Positions 45,820-57,759 of a DNA stretch of 64,000 nt are shown one piece after another. A model generated the notes under the pieces. It ran no database searches. It was not told the DNA's origin and worked only from the letters and a program-made list of their open reading frames with translations. The DNA lies in NCBI GenBank assembly GCA_034638255.1, contig JAWPGT010000019.1:1-64000 (forward strand), written 5' to 3'. A program made the position numbers and the translations under genes. Position 1 is the stretch's first letter, and every line of letters starts with the position of its first letter. The stretch is from Coprinus comatus. Taxonomy: Eukaryota > Basidiomycota > Agaricomycetes > Agaricales > Agaricaceae.

Positions 45820-45976
45820 AGGACACTGATACCGAACTCTTTTTATTACTCACTCCTTCTGCTTGGCTATCTATCGTGCTCATGTGCTCACTGTCCTTAT
45901 TTACAATGTATACCAGCCCGCAACGATTATTCTAATGCATCGAGCTTAGCACACTCCATGAATCTCATACCGATCT
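45820..45976. terminator. Short convergent 3' intergenic region
   Basis: 157 bp between the converging stop codons of the Rho gene and the Rua1_C gene; both polyadenylation sites must lie here or overlap the neighbour. No specific signal could be assigned. Confidence 0.35.
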
Positions 45977-48063
45977 CTACGACTTTACATAGTACTGTTC
46001 CATGATCTCGAACACTGCATCCTTCTCAAAACAATCGTGCTCGTTGTCACCGCCAGGAACATCATGATAACAAGATGCAGTGTGTTTCCACCTGCCCAGA
46101 ATATCGGAAGACTGTAAGTATTCACAAAAACTGAACGCTTACCATATGAGCTCTTTGACCTGAGAATGTCATCAGTCAGGACCCTACGTAATACCCATTC
46201 TGAACACATACCTTGCTCTCCACGTCCTTTACACCCTCTACGGACACCCACTTCCTACATTTCTGGCAGTGTCCTTGCTGAATTTCCTTCCGTTCCTTTT
46301 TTGCTGCGTTTGGCCTTGCCACAATCCTGAATGAATCAGGAGGGGCAAAGGGCTGTCCTGTTGCAGCAGAAATGCCTGCTCAACTATGAACAAGGGCATA
46401 AAACGGCGTAATCTGGAACGCACCATGTGCATACTGCATGTGATAGCTAAATTTTTGAAACAGTGATGATGAATGAAATTCGGTAAGAGATAAATTCTTG
46501 AACTCTGATATCATGATCTGAGCGTCTATTTTAAGCGAAGTTTTCAAATACAACTCACCACTTGAAAGCGCTGAATTTCATAGCGAGCCAAACCTTCTTA
46601 TTCTCACCCCCTCGCTCGTGCGATTCGATGCATATTGGACATAGTCCTAGTTTTCCTGGACCTTTTCCTTTTACAAACCGTGGTGTATAAAGATCAAATA
46701 CACTCCGTGGAGGGTTGTAAATACCACCTGGATCCCGACGATTAAATAACAAAAGAGGTGTACTATGAAATGAGACATGAGCAAAGTTAGTATCAATCCG
46801 CCCCACTTACTTGAATCCCGGTGGCTGGAAGTAAGAACTAATAGGGTAACGCCGATAGAATAGAGGGAATTTTGGTGAGATTTGAATGTCTTTGGGAAAT
46901 GAACGAGTAGTGTATGTTGCCTCATATCTAGGTTTCTGAGCAGGAGAAGAGGCTTGAAGGTATAATACATTGTTGGTCAAAGTTGGGCTAGAAGGAGAAT
47001 CGGATATAACTTTTCGTCGAGATCGGTTCCTGAGAGATAGCCTGGGTCTTTTCGAAGGCGCTAGAGTAGGTGAGGTATCCAAATCAAGAGTACGCTTTTT
47101 GTGTGTAGAGGAGCGAGTGGTTCGCCGAGAAACAAATTTTGGTGAGCCAGGAGATGCAGTTATGGGAGTCAGAGGTGTCAAAGGTGTCAGAGGAGAAGCA
47201 ATTGTGGTTTGACGCAAAGGAGTTGTGATATTTTCAGTTTTGATCTTTTCAATGGTGGTAAAGCTTTGCGAAATATTTGACTCTACCAATATTGGCGAGG
47301 GGGGTGTAGAAGTAGGCACGAGCTTGCAAGGAGACTGAAGGGGAAGAGCCTGAACTGAGCGTATTGGTGAGGCAGAGCTAGCGGGAGAAGTGGGGGCCAT
47401 CGAATTAAGTCTACGCAAGAATGGATTATCATCATCAGAGGATTGGTCTTCGCTATTTTCATTGTCGTCCTCATCTTCGTCTTCGTCTTCGTCTTCGTCT
47501 TCGTCTTCATCCTCATCTTCATCAGAAGGGTACAGTAGTTCATCTATTATTATGGAGTCTGCAGAGCGATTTCTAGTGGGAGGAGCCTGGGGACCATTCG
47601 GAGAGGAAGCGAGACTTTCATTCTGAGAAAGAGATGCACGAACTACCGGTGATACTTCTTGAAGCAGAGGTTGGAGCCAAATTGGAGACATAGAAACACC
47701 AAACTGTTTTTCGAATGGAGTGCTTGGAAGTACATTCCCTGGGTCAGTCCCAAGATAGCCAGGTGTGCGCGAGGCCTCCCGGACAGTAATTGAGCGTGGC
47801 GAGGGAGTATCAAGCAAAGTACGAATGGGAGCCGACAGGCGTTGTTTTTGAGGAGCAGGGGACACTGAGAGATAGTTCCAAGGCGTGAGTACCCTTGATA
47901 TGCTTTCTGGAAGGAAGGAGGGGGGAGGCGGGCCATGGTCATCTGGGAGGAGATACTGGAAGTTCATCGCAGAGATAATAAATTGGATTTCAGGGGTAAA
48001 ATCTCCCTGATATTTGTCCCTGCTTGGTCTCTCGGAAAGTGCCGAGGACGTTCGTGTCATCAT
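45977..48063 (-). CDS. Rua1 C-terminal-domain zinc-binding transcription regulator
   Basis: A long low-complexity N-terminal exon (48063-46807) has proline/serine motifs, an Asp/Glu run (47525-47465) and basic KRPRLSLRNRSRRK. Spliced exons then encode RRYPISSYFQPPGF, STPLLLFNRRDPGGIYN, DLYTPRFVKGKGPGK, GLCPICIESHERGG, YHMQYAHG, HCQKCRKWVSVEGVKDVESK and WWKHTASCYH. Paired CxxC and His residues match the Rua1_C domain, named from the Ustilago maydis glycolipid cluster regulator Rua1. Introns are at about 46806-46752, 46558-46449, 46425-46384, 46227-46176 and 46146-46096. MNFQYLLPDDHG at 47967 is an alternative start. The p24 gene starts 29 bp away, divergent. Confidence 0.8.
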
Positions 48064-48092
48064 GGTTTACAGCCAGAGAGACTTATGCAGCG
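48064..48092. promoter_or_regulatory. Divergent promoter between Rua1_C gene and p24 gene
   Basis: Only 29 bp separate the two ATG codons as annotated, or 125 bp if the regulator starts at 47967. The pair must share promoter DNA, and their 5' UTRs may overlap. Confidence 0.4.
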
Positions 48093-48992
48093 ATGTCCCC
48101 CATTCTATCTTTATTTCTCGTTTTCTCTCTTGCTCTAACCGCCAACGCCTCAGCACTCACGACTCTGATAGCACCTCATGAGAAGATCTGTTTCTATGCA
48201 GATGTAGACAAGGCTGGTGAGAAGATGGGTGTAAGCATCAATACGTGTTGTAAATGTAATACGACTTGTGCTAACTGCCTTCCAGTTCTACTTTGCTGTT
48301 AGTAATACACCCACACTGGACCCACAACTACATATTTACCTAAACGCATGTCCAGGTGCAATCTGGAGGCTCCTTCGATATCGACTTTGAAGTTAAAGAT
48401 CCAAATGACAAGGTTATCCTCAACGGCGAACGCGAACGCCAAGGAGACTATGTCTTGACCGCAAATACCATCGGCGAATATGCCTTCTGCTTCGAGAATG
48501 ATATGTCAACCCTCACCGACAAGCTCATTGATTTCGACATTATGGTCGAGAGCGAACCCAGACGTGATGCTCCAGCCAAGCCCGGTCAAATATCAGAGCA
48601 TACTAGTCCTTTGGAAGAAAGTATATTCCGCCTAAACGGTATGCTCTCGAGCATCAAGCGTCTACAAAAACAGTGAGTAATTAGTTTGAGTCCAAGGTCT
48701 AACTCATAGCTCATGTCGACATTTAGCTTCCACACTTCCGAAAACCGCGGCTTTTCTGTTGTCAAGTCTACTCAAGAGTAAGTTCCCCACCGCCCACCCT
48801 CGCATTCTCTTTGTATTAACTATATACAGCCGACTTTTCTGGTACGCGATCTTCGAGAGTTCGGCTGTGATTGGGATGGCTGTGTAAGGTTATCACTATC
48901 CGAAACAAATGAGGCACTCATCTGCTCCTAGCTTCCAGGTATATATCCTACAAACATTCTTCACCAAAACAGGTCGTCGTTACAAGGTGTAA
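48093..48992 (+). CDS. p24/EMP24 family cargo receptor of ER-Golgi vesicles
   Basis: Type I membrane protein of COPII/COPI vesicles. The start at 48093 gives a signal peptide (MSPILSLFLVFSLALTANA). The GOLD domain follows: ICFYADVDKAGEKMG, FYFA, VQSGGSFDIDFEVKDPND, GEYAFCFENDMS, with the two GOLD cysteines. A coiled coil (LEESIFRLNGMLSSIKRLQ), a transmembrane part (FWYAIFESSAVIGMAVFQ) and tail FFTKTGRRYKV complete it; FF is a COPII signal. Six exons; the second is a 12 nt microexon (48286-48297) encoding FYFA between introns 48231-48285 and 48298-48355. The tail lacks a KKxx signal. Confidence 0.9.
48286..48297 (+). other. 12 nt microexon of the p24 gene
   Basis: TTCTACTTTGCT, phase 0, between CCTTCCAG and GTTAGT. 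Without it the conserved GFYFAVQSGG of p24 proteins is not formed. Confidence 0.8.
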
Positions 48993-49684
48993 TCTACCAC
49001 TATCCTCTTTCTTAATGCATCTTCTCTCTCGGATCCTGTATTTTATATCATCGTGGCTATTCATGGCAGGCAGTCTTTTTCACTTCCATATATATGCATG
49101 ATTCTGGAGTTTACAGGTATGACGGTCCGAGAACAACCTGTATAATGATTTTCGTCCAAGTAGTCGCCAATCCCTCGTTAAATTTGACCTCTGTCTGAGA
49201 ACTCGGAATATTTCAACCAGAAGCAAGAAGACGTTGGACGCTGACCACTCCGATCAACTAGGCCGAAACGAATTATTGAGGGAGGACTCCCACTAAAAAC
49301 CCAGAATCCATTAACACACGCACCCTGCATGGAATATGACGTTACAGCTATGGTCTCCTTTGCCAGCTTTGGCTAAGACACCGAGATTTGGTCCGGGGCC
49401 TCGAGGCAACCACCTGGCAAAGCTCCTCTCACATGCTTGGACCAGATTTTTTTTTCGTTGTTACTCACGTTTTTCTCAGTCTCAAAATCTCTTAAATAGA
49501 TTCCAATTTTGCTATATAACCAGGTCAACAATTTCCTCATCTTCCTATCTTTTAACTCCCTTGTCCCTTATTCCGAGACAACTTCCACAAAAGAAGTTGT
49601 AAGTAGACTTACATTGTCCACAAGCGGCACCACCCACGATCAGCATTCGAATCCCACCACCCCGCTTTCTCGTTTCACCTTCAA
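48993..49684. other. Intergenic, no gene seen
   Basis: 3' UTR of the p24 gene, then the promoter of the next gene. An 88-codon open frame at 49336 is arginine/serine-rich without family features and is not annotated. Confidence 0.5.
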
Positions 49685-50578
49685 ATGTCACCTTCTCGGG
49701 TCCCTTTTCCACACGTGAACTCCTCATCCCACCTCACAACCACCATAACGAACACGAATAATTACAATTCTCTTCCACTCAACATCGAAGACGCTCGTAT
49801 TCTTGATCCCAGCTACCTTTCTTCTTTTCCGCCAATCAACACTTCATCGTCTTCTCACCATGGATCATATTTCAATTTGGGTTCTGGCCTAAGTAATCAA
49901 AGTGAACGGCACAACAACACTCGTACTTATCTACACGCTATACCTTATGTTGATTCCCAAGGTATCCTACATGATCCAGACTATCGGCCATTTCCACTCA
50001 TTCGAAATCCCAAAAAAAGTGGTCCAAGTCCTTTTGCTCTACGCAAATCATATTGGGAAACTGAAGAAAATTATGACAACGATTATAATAACGATCAAGA
50101 AGGAGATTTTACAGAGGATGAAGATGAATCCATCGATGGTATACCAACTACACCTACTTCGACTACACCATTTATCTCTTATTTCCTTCAAACCCACCCT
50201 TTAAAACATAGGGGTCCTTCACATATCGGTGGAAACTATTCTGAATCAAAATTATTCAACAAAGATAACAATGGGCACGGAAGAGCTAGACATGGCAAAC
50301 GTCGAGGACATAGACTTGGTAGTGCATACATGTATACTACCTTGGCGGGTGGCACGGTTACTGGAACCTCCGAGAACAAATTCCATTCAGAAACACCTCA
50401 TGTTGGACCACCAACACCGACGACCACAACTACGACTACGACTGGAGTTCCATTAATCAACAATCATAACATCGATCCGAACACAGTGTCCGTTAGTCCT
50501 CCTCCTGCAGACTATGAGATTACAGAAAGGGAAAAGGAAAGAGAAAGAAAACCATGGGGTGGTTTTTTTATGGAGTAG
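49685..50578 (+). CDS. Hypothetical low-complexity protein
   Basis: A single-exon 297-residue frame. Rich in Asn, Ser, Thr, Pro and His; contains PYVDSQGILHDPDYRPFPL (a DPDYR motif), an acidic stretch (EGDFTEDEDESIDG), a basic stretch (GRARHGKRRGHRLG) and a threonine run. A short C-terminal segment, EREKERERKPWGGFFME, is notable: WGGFF right at the end may be a docking motif. No signal peptide or membrane segment is visible. I do not recognise the family; the DPDYR motif recalls basidiomycete proteins of unknown role. Confidence 0.65.
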   Translation: MSPSRVPFPHVNSSSHLTTTITNTNNYNSLPLNIEDARILDPSYLSSFPPINTSSSSHHGSYFNLGSGLSNQSERHNNTRTYLHAIPYVDSQGILHDPDYRPFPLIRNPKKSGPSPFALRKSYWETEENYDNDYNNDQEGDFTEDEDESIDGIPTTPTSTTPFISYFLQTHPLKHRGPSHIGGNYSESKLFNKDNNGHGRARHGKRRGHRLGSAYMYTTLAGGTVTGTSENKFHSETPHVGPPTPTTTTTTTTGVPLINNHNIDPNTVSVSPPPADYEITEREKERERKPWGGFFME

Positions 50579-51022
50579 GAGCAACAGAAAAGACGGTGCA
50601 GACAAAGTCCAGTAAATTCAACACCAATATTTTGGTATTTAGTCACCACATTATTATTTAAAAACACATTCTTTCTTCAATATCTTCATACATACTCTCA
50701 TAATTTAACATACTCACATTAATTTTCAACACATCTTTCTTCGTCGTCTTCTTCCTAATCTTACTCACATAGATAACTCCCAACTCATATATACTGTACG
50801 TCTTCACAACATAAATCATAATTCAAACACATCATTTTTTTGTGATTTCTTTCTAACATTAAGTATCTACAAGAAAACAATGAACATCGTCATCATTAAT
50901 CCATGTATTTACTAGCAATCCTAAACGGGAACACAACAAGTGGCACATGGACACATACAAGCGAGATCACAACAAAACACATCATATACATAATTGTAGT
51001 CTCCTAATACGAGAGAAAACCA
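50579..51022. other. Convergent 3' intergenic region
   Basis: AT-rich, with repeated short ACATA/TTC motifs; 3' ends of the flanking convergent genes. Nothing else seen. Confidence 0.5.
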
Positions 51023-52295
51023 TTAGTGATCGCGGGACTTCCTGAACACATAAATCAGTATATGTTATCAACCACGAAGAAAGAGAAAACTAACCTGTAT
51101 TCTCCTTCAGCCGCAACACTAAGTTCTTCGATTTCACCTTGAACAGAAGAAAGTGATTCGGCAGCCGAAGAGAAGTAGATCAATTGAGCTTTAGCGAGTT
51201 CATTAAGGTTTTTGAGAGGTTCAGGCTACGGTATGTGGAGATAGGGGTTAGAAACATGATTATTATCAAATATCAACATAACAAAAAGATAACACATACG
51301 TTCTCAAGAACAGTCTTCATAAGAGTAATAGCAACTTCTGTCTTCTGGACCAAATCATCTTCAGCATTCTCAACTTCAAGACGAGCATGTTCCTGTCTTG
51401 CAGGCCCAGCAGTTTTCAAACTAATAAAATAAAATAAATGATAATCAAATAAAGATAACAATATAAAGATAAAAAAAGAGCCACTAACGTTTGTTTAGCA
51501 GCATCCAACTCCAATCGACTAGCTTTAACAGCTTGTCTAGCTTTCATAGCAACGCTAATACTAGTATTTAAAGTTTGTTGCCAGGGATGTAAAAATCCAT
51601 CTTGAATCGCTACATCCTGTTCCAACCTAGCCACAGCAATTCTTTCCCAACCTTGAGCATACAAAGCCAGCGCTTTACCCAATTTATCTTGACTACCAAC
51701 TGCAGTTGAAGCAATTGAATTAGTAGCTGCAGAAGCAGCACGTACAAGGGCATGAGGTAAAGTTTTGTGAGGAGCTGGGGGTGGTGCAGAAGGTGCATTT
51801 GGAGCAGGTAAATTTGTATTCTTTAAATTGTGTGCTGCGAATGTGGTGATATTGTAACCGATTGAGGATGTCAATTCTGAAAGCGATTCTTGAATCTGGA
51901 CCGGATAATCGTAGGTTTCGGCGTCATATACTCGAGTTATCCTATTTAAAAAGGACAGTAATGAATATATATCAATGAACAGGACAGATAGATACGAGGC
52001 ATGGTATACGTACTTGAGCAACGACTGGTGTGCGTTGCGCAATGCGTCAACGCGAGCTTCAAGATCCTTGTATTCTAACAAAACCCTCACCAATGAGTGT
52101 CTGATCCAACAGATTAAAGAAACAAACCAAAGGCCACTGACCTTGAGGCAGCTCGGTGATATCCTCGGGCGCAATCTGACCAAGGCGTTCCTTGGTGGCT
52201 TGGACACCGGAAGTGAAGCCCTTGGAGAGCTTTGAGCCTGCCTGAGCAAAGTTGATGCTGCTCAGACTAGATTGAAGCTTAGACCAGTTCTCCAT
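51023..52295 (-). CDS. GVP36-like BAR-domain protein
   Basis: Peripheral membrane protein of Golgi/endosome type that senses curvature. Begins MENWSKLQSSLSSINFAQ and SKGFTSGVQATKERLGQ, followed by spliced exons EYKDLEARVDALRNAHQSLL, TRVYDAETYDYPVQIQESL, a proline-rich insert, KLGKALALYAQGWERIAVAR, DGFLHPWQQTLN, AVKASRLELDAAK, RQEHARLEVENAEDDLVQ and KNLNELAKAQLIYFSSAAES, ending YRKSRDH. Long amphipathic helices match the BAR fold. At least five introns; the last exon (about 51023-51046) carries only six codons. It lies 135 bp downstream of VAS1 on the same strand. Confidence 0.82.
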
Positions 52296-52430
52296 TGTAT
52301 AATATATGCAGAGTAATAGGTTGGGATGTGGTGGGTAGGTTGAGAGAACCCTTGCGTGATGGTATGCTGTGCCCTTTCCTGGCCGCAGCGCATCAAAAAC
52401 CATATATCCTCAAAAATAAATTATTCTACC

Positions 52431-55400
52431 CTATTTCAATTTGCTAAACGATTCCCTCGATGCTTCCAACGTCGAAACCTCAGCCTCCAATGTCTTGCGC
52501 TACAAACGATCATCAGTATCCCTCATACAATATTCACAGAAATTAAACCCACCTTGTCCTCATTAGCAAGTCTCACATTCTCTGGTACAGTTTCGGTATA
52601 ATCAGCCTGTGACTCTACCTTGACAACCTTTGCCAAATTCATTCTAGCCAATCCTAATTTCTTATCGCACTTTGCAATCTCCGCATCGAAATCCACAAGC
52701 CCCTTAACGAGCGTATAAATGGTGATACTAGATGTAACAACAGCAGCGCCACATCCTTCAGGTACCTCTTCCGCCGAGCGAACGACTTGAGCGCTCTTTC
52801 CTCCTTTAGTCAAAGCAACAATAGTAGCCAATTGTGGTTCGAACAAAGCAACGTCGGCCTCTGTTTGTGTTTGGATGAAGACTAGATGAAATGTTTATGA
52901 GTTAGATATTACGGGATGTAGTATACCTCTCACATTGAATATTGCCTTGGAGGTTAAACGAAGCAGCCAACGAACGACCCGTTTTGAGTGTGTTGAATAC
53001 AAGATCGAACTGCTTTTCAGCTTCTTCGAAGGCATAGTTAGAATCCTGCAAGCCCAGCCACATCAGTCAAAAAATCTTTCATGATATACATCCCAAAATT
53101 TAAACTCACTGCAACAGGGTAAGATGAAAGCATAATCGAAGGAGTTGAATCATTAGGACGACGGGGCAACCGTTGCCACAACTCTTCAGTAACGAATGGC
53201 ATGAAAGGATGCAACAAACGCAATCCATAGTCAAGACAGTGATACAAAGTCTGTTGTGCAGATTGCTTGGTTTCCAATGGAGCAGATTCGTCAGTCATAG
53301 GCTTCATCGCTTCCTGTATACAAAAATCAATCAATATTCAGAATGGACAATGTGATAATACTTACAATATAAACGTCACATAATTCGTACAACCAGAAGT
53401 TATATGCGGATGTAGTAGCGGCCATGAAGTTACGTTCAGTAAGGTATTGGTTAATCTCCGTGGCAGCAATATTGAGTTTATGCAAGATCCATTTCTCAAC
53501 AAGTGACTCCTTGCCAGTGGGCTACAACCTTTATCAGTACAATATAATATACAGTGGATAAAGATGCACACCTTGGCAATAGACAAAGGCACAAACGCCT
53601 CATCAAGTTTCAACATCGCAAACTTGGTAGCATTGAAAATCTTGTTACAGAACTTGCGATATCCCTCCACACGCAAAATCTCCAAATTGATATCCCTACC
53701 GCCTCCGGAATACGCACAAAGAGCAAATCTCAATGCGTCTGTACCACACTGAGGGATACCCTTAGGGAAATCCTTCTTTTGGCCATCCTTAGCCTTCTGA
53801 ATTTCCTTCTCGTCCAAGTTACCCTCATACAACTTCTTATGAAGTTCTTCCAAAGGAAGACCTTGAATAACGTCTGTAGGATCGATGACATTCCCAAGGG
53901 ATTTGGACATCTTGCGACCGTGAGCGTCACGGATCATAGCATGACAATAAACCTCTTTGAAAGGCATCTTGTCAGTGAGGTGGATACCGAGAAGAACCAT
54001 ACGAGCGACCCAGAAGAACAAGATATCCCAACCAGTTTCAAGCAGAGACGAAGGGTAGAAAGTTTCAAGGTCTGCAGTCTGTTATATCACCACCACCACC
54101 ACCACCATACTTTTAGTATCATTTCATATCTTGAATCCTATATTTTCCTCACCTTATCAGGCCAGCCCATGATGGAGAATGGCCAAAGACCAGAGGAGAA
54201 CCAAGTATCCAAAACATCGTGATCCTGTTCCATAGTGAATGGAGAGCCGTTTGCAAGAACTTGGGCGCGTTCCGTTGCCTCTTCAAGTGTACGCCCAACG
54301 ACCCAGTTCTTTCCGTCGTTTGCCTAAAAATTCGTGTTCAGATATGTCAATGATCTATTTAGAAAGAAAATACCTCTTGATCCTTGCCCTCGATGCGGAC
54401 AAAGTAAGCTGGACAACGATGACCCCACCAGAGTTGACGAGAAATACACCAATCCTGGATGCCCTCCAACCAGCGATACCACTCATTCTCGGACGTCTTG
54501 GGGTTAATCGAAAGCTCTCCGGCCTTTGTGCGCTATTGAAAAATGCATAGTCAATATCACAATCATGATATGCAGATAGAGAAATTATACCTTGATAGCC
54601 TCTTCAGCCAGAGGTTTGCAGTTCACCCACCACTGGGGCTTAAGCACAGGCTCGATAACATCACCGGATTTCGAGCAGATGGGGATTTGCATTGGATTAT
54701 CCTTGGTATCAATGTACAATCCGAGTTCCTTCAAGGCATTGACAACAGCTACACGAGCATGGAATCGTTTCATGCCCTATATGTCATAAACAAACAACTC
54801 AGAAAAAAGAAGAGATTCACTGGTACACACCTTGAATTGGTCACCAGCATTCTCATTCAGAGTACCATCATCATTCAAGATGTTGATAAACTCCAATTTA
54901 TGCCTCACTCCAACTTCATAATCATTGGGGTCATGAGCGGGGGTAATCTTAACAGCACCAGTTCCGAACTCCATATCCACAATGATCGAGTCTGCAATAA
55001 TAGGGATCTTCCTATCCGGAATGAACGGATGGACGGCGAACTTTCCATGAAGATGAGTGTATCGAGGATCGTCTGGGTGTACAGCAATAGCAGTATCTCC
55101 GAGCATAGTTTCAGGACGTGTAGTAGCAATGATAATTTGTTCATCGGAGTCTTTGATGGGGTAGGCGAAGGAGGTTAATACACCAAATTCGAATTTCTCC
55201 TTGACATCATAACCTGGAACGTTAAGGAATGTGCGACCGTTTAGTTGTTTTTGATCGACCTGTTGGTGATGAATATGTGTACAGGTGCAGATGTGGGCGT
55301 GGAGTTACCTCGAGATTGGATAGGGTAGTATTGAGGGCAACACACCAGTTAACGAGACGGTTAGCACGATAAAGGATACCATCTTCGTGCAAGCGACAGA

Positions 55401-56393
55401 AAGTTTCAATGACAGCCTTGGAGAGTTTCTAGAACAATTTTTAGGATTGGGATTGGGATCATATCGCAATGACATACGGGATCCATAGTAAAGGAGGCAC
55501 GCTCCCAGTCATAGGAACCACCGAGACGGTGCAACTGATTGGTGATGCGGTTCTGGTATCTGTAATACTGTCAACAATATGTGAAAGAGAGATTTAAAGC
55601 ACGAACTCGTTCTTCCAGGCCATGACCTGTTCCAAGAACTTTTCACGACCAAGATCATGGCGTGTTTTCCCCTCTGACTTGTACAACCTCTTCTCGACAA
55701 CACTCTGGGTGGAGATGCCAGCGTGATCGAAGCCGGGTGCGAAGAGGGTGGTCTTGCCTAACATGCGATTCCTAGATAACAATGAGGATATGGTGATGGA
55801 GAGGTAATTAGAATGCATACCATCGGATGAGAGAATCCTGGATGGCTGTTGTGAGTGCATGACCGATGTGGAGACTTCCTGTGACGTTGGGTGGGGGAGC
55901 CGGAATGACGAAGAGACCGGCTGGTTTGATTTTATCATTTCCATCTGCATCCTTGTCGAACTGGGGTTTGAAGTAGCCAGATTGAAGCCACCAGTCGTAC
56001 CAGGCAGACTCGACAGCAAGAGGATTGTAGCCAGCGGGCATAGGGCCGGAGAGGTCTGTACAGCAGGATGAGTGGGTTATCAGCTTGGGTGAGAGGGAGC
56101 GCACCCTTCTTGTGGCCCTTTGGAGTAGTATTGACGAACTCTGGCTCTTCCTCCTTTGCCTTGTCTTTTTTCGCGGCTTCTTTTGGCTTTGGGGCAGTCG
56201 CGACCTTGGCTGTCTTTGCTGCTAGCTTTGCCTCTTTTTCGAGACGCTTTGCCTCCTTCTTAGCTGTGGGATGGTGAGCCCATCTGGAGGAGTTCTAGGT
56301 CGCGTCGGGCCTACCTGCGCTCTTAGTGTTTGGGGTAGAAGTGCCCTGAGACTCACTGGGCGGAGTGGGTGGGTTGTCTGCGGCAGTGGCCAT
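52431..56393 (-). CDS. VAS1: Valyl-tRNA synthetase
   Basis: Charges tRNA-Val. The start [16 protein letters not shown] gives a short N-terminal extension, then the lysine/alanine-rich [14 protein letters not shown]. Rossmann core: [20 protein letters not shown] (HIGH signature) and [19 protein letters not shown]. The CP1 editing domain contains [17 protein letters not shown] and [20 protein letters not shown]. Then [41 protein letters not shown] and [14 protein letters not shown] (KMSKS). The anticodon domain has [16 protein letters not shown]; the C-terminal coiled coil ends in FSKLK. More than ten introns; all key motifs present. No strong mitochondrial presequence at this ATG; fungi often make both forms from one gene by alternative starts. 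Confidence 0.95.
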
Positions 56394-56539
56394 TGTTCTG
56401 CGGAGGATGGTTGGAGGCGGATGGAGACGAGAAGCAAGGAAACGCAATCGATGCATGCAATTCCAAAAAAGTAATTATCCAGAACAGAAACAAAAAAAGT
56501 GACTCGAATAGTTAATCTTATCTTATCTATAAAAAGTAT

Positions 56540-57298
56540 CTACTTGCGAATATCGGATTCACTCTCCAGAGGAATATCTTGTTCACTTTCCCGATGAATA
56601 TCTGAGTCTCTCTCCTTGGGTATATCATGTTCACCCTCCCGAGGAATATCTTTTTCACTCGCCCTCAGCTCCTCTTCAATAATCTTCTCTCCCATAAACT
56701 TTATCTTTCTTCTCCTTTCCAGACCCTGCCCTATGTGCATCCTCGCCTCCTTGTATCGAGTCTCCCCAACCCCAATAGGCACATATTGCCACCGGGTCAC
56801 CTTCATGCCCACACCCCCCAAAGCATTCGCCCGAATATACTTGACCCACCGTTCAACAACCTCTGGGTCTGCATCCCACGCCTTGATGGCACGTTTGTGC
56901 ACCTTGCGCTCAAAATTCTCCTGCGACTTTTTGTGTGCGAATGGACTGCGAATGACTGTCCAGAGTGATCGCTGCGTGGGAAGATACACTACTTTGGATG
57001 TTGGGATCCCCAGAGACGAGGCCGCGTGAGTTGCAAAGTGTGTAATCAAATCCAACAGACGAATGTGGTGCGAACGGAAGTGGATATTGGCAACAGGAAT
57101 GTCGTGTGTACGCGGGTGGAACGTCGGAAGCTGTACACCGCGTCCTACAACAACTTCTGCCTCGGGGATGCTAACAGGTGTTCTACTCATCCGTCAGCAG
57201 CCAACACAAACGCAATAAAACAATAAAACATACTGTGCTGCTGTTGTGCTGTTCCATCTCACAGACACTCTCTTCAACGCGTTCAGTCTGCTCAGCAT
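56540..57298 (-). CDS. RSM10: Mitochondrial ribosomal protein uS10m
   Basis: Small-subunit mitochondrial ribosomal protein. The S10 domain reads ANIHFRSHHIRLLDLITHFA, LPTQRSLWTV, SPFAHKKSQENFERKVHKRA, and DPEVVERWVKYI. I place the start at 57298: exon 1 (57298-57234) encodes MLSRLNALKRVSVRWNSTTA, a typical basic mitochondrial presequence. A 51 bp intron (57233-57183, GTATGT..GAGTAG) then joins in phase to TPVSIPEAEVVVGRG. The ATG at 57190 lies inside this intron, so a single-exon model would lose the presequence. The C-terminal tail has five 8-residue repeats (EKDIPREG, EHDIPKER, DSDIHRES, EQDIPLES, ESDIRK). SUS1 ends 69 bp upstream on the same strand. Confidence 0.9.
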
Positions 57299-57367
57299 CG
57301 TCAATGTTGGCAAGAAAAAAGGAGCGAGTTCCCACGCATCGCGTTCGTGACATCACATTTACTATTT

Positions 57368-57759
57368 CTACTCGAATTTCTTTTCAATACACCGTTTAAT
57401 CAACATAACCATATCCTTCCGAACAATAACTGGAACTGAAACTGCACACTGTTGGTATACAATATCCACCAATATCACCCACTCAGCACTCACCCTGCGC
57501 ATGTATATTCACCTGAGCAAACACCGCCTCAAACTTCTTGTCCCTAGAACACTCTGTGTCTGTTAGCACTTGTCTCCAATCGAGCGTGAAATCTACCTTT
57601 GCTCTCGCTCACTAAATCATCCACCCACCCCACATCGTTCAGCCGTCCTCGTAGGACAGTCAGCATCCTGTTCATGTTCAGCATATGTATATCTAACAAG
57701 ATTAGCTCCATACTGATCCCACTCCCCGCTTTCTGCGAGAGAGCGTCGGAGGTGTGCAT
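57368..57759 (-). CDS. SUS1: SUS1/ENY2-like transcription and mRNA export factor
   Basis: A small helical protein shared by the SAGA deubiquitinase module and the TREX-2 export complex at nuclear pores. Spliced reading: LRGRLNDVGWVDDLVSESK, intron (57592-57550), ECSRDKKFEAVFAQVNIHAQ, intron (about 57495-57432), then VIVRKDMVMLIKRCIEKKFE and stop at 57368. The order and spacing (L..RLNEVGW.D, ..F..L...V..HA, VP..V+.D.L.LI..FLE) fit ENY2. The N-terminal part from 57759 is less certain, with several possible ATGs. Divergent from mago with 149 bp between the ATGs; two RNA-export/processing genes therefore share a promoter region. Confidence 0.72.

Noticed and set aside
47390..47626. Serine-run frame over the CTTCGT repeats
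   Set aside because: Antisense of the Asp/Glu run in the Rua1_C protein.
49336..49602. 88-codon frame upstream of 49685
   Set aside because: No conserved features and lies in promoter-like sequence.
53554..54222. 222-codon plus-strand frame
   Set aside because: Lies opposite VAS1 exons with KMSKS and other motifs; a shadow.
57059..57190. ATG at 57190 as the uS10m start
   Set aside because: It lies in a well-formed intron; the upstream exon supplies a mitochondrial presequence in phase.
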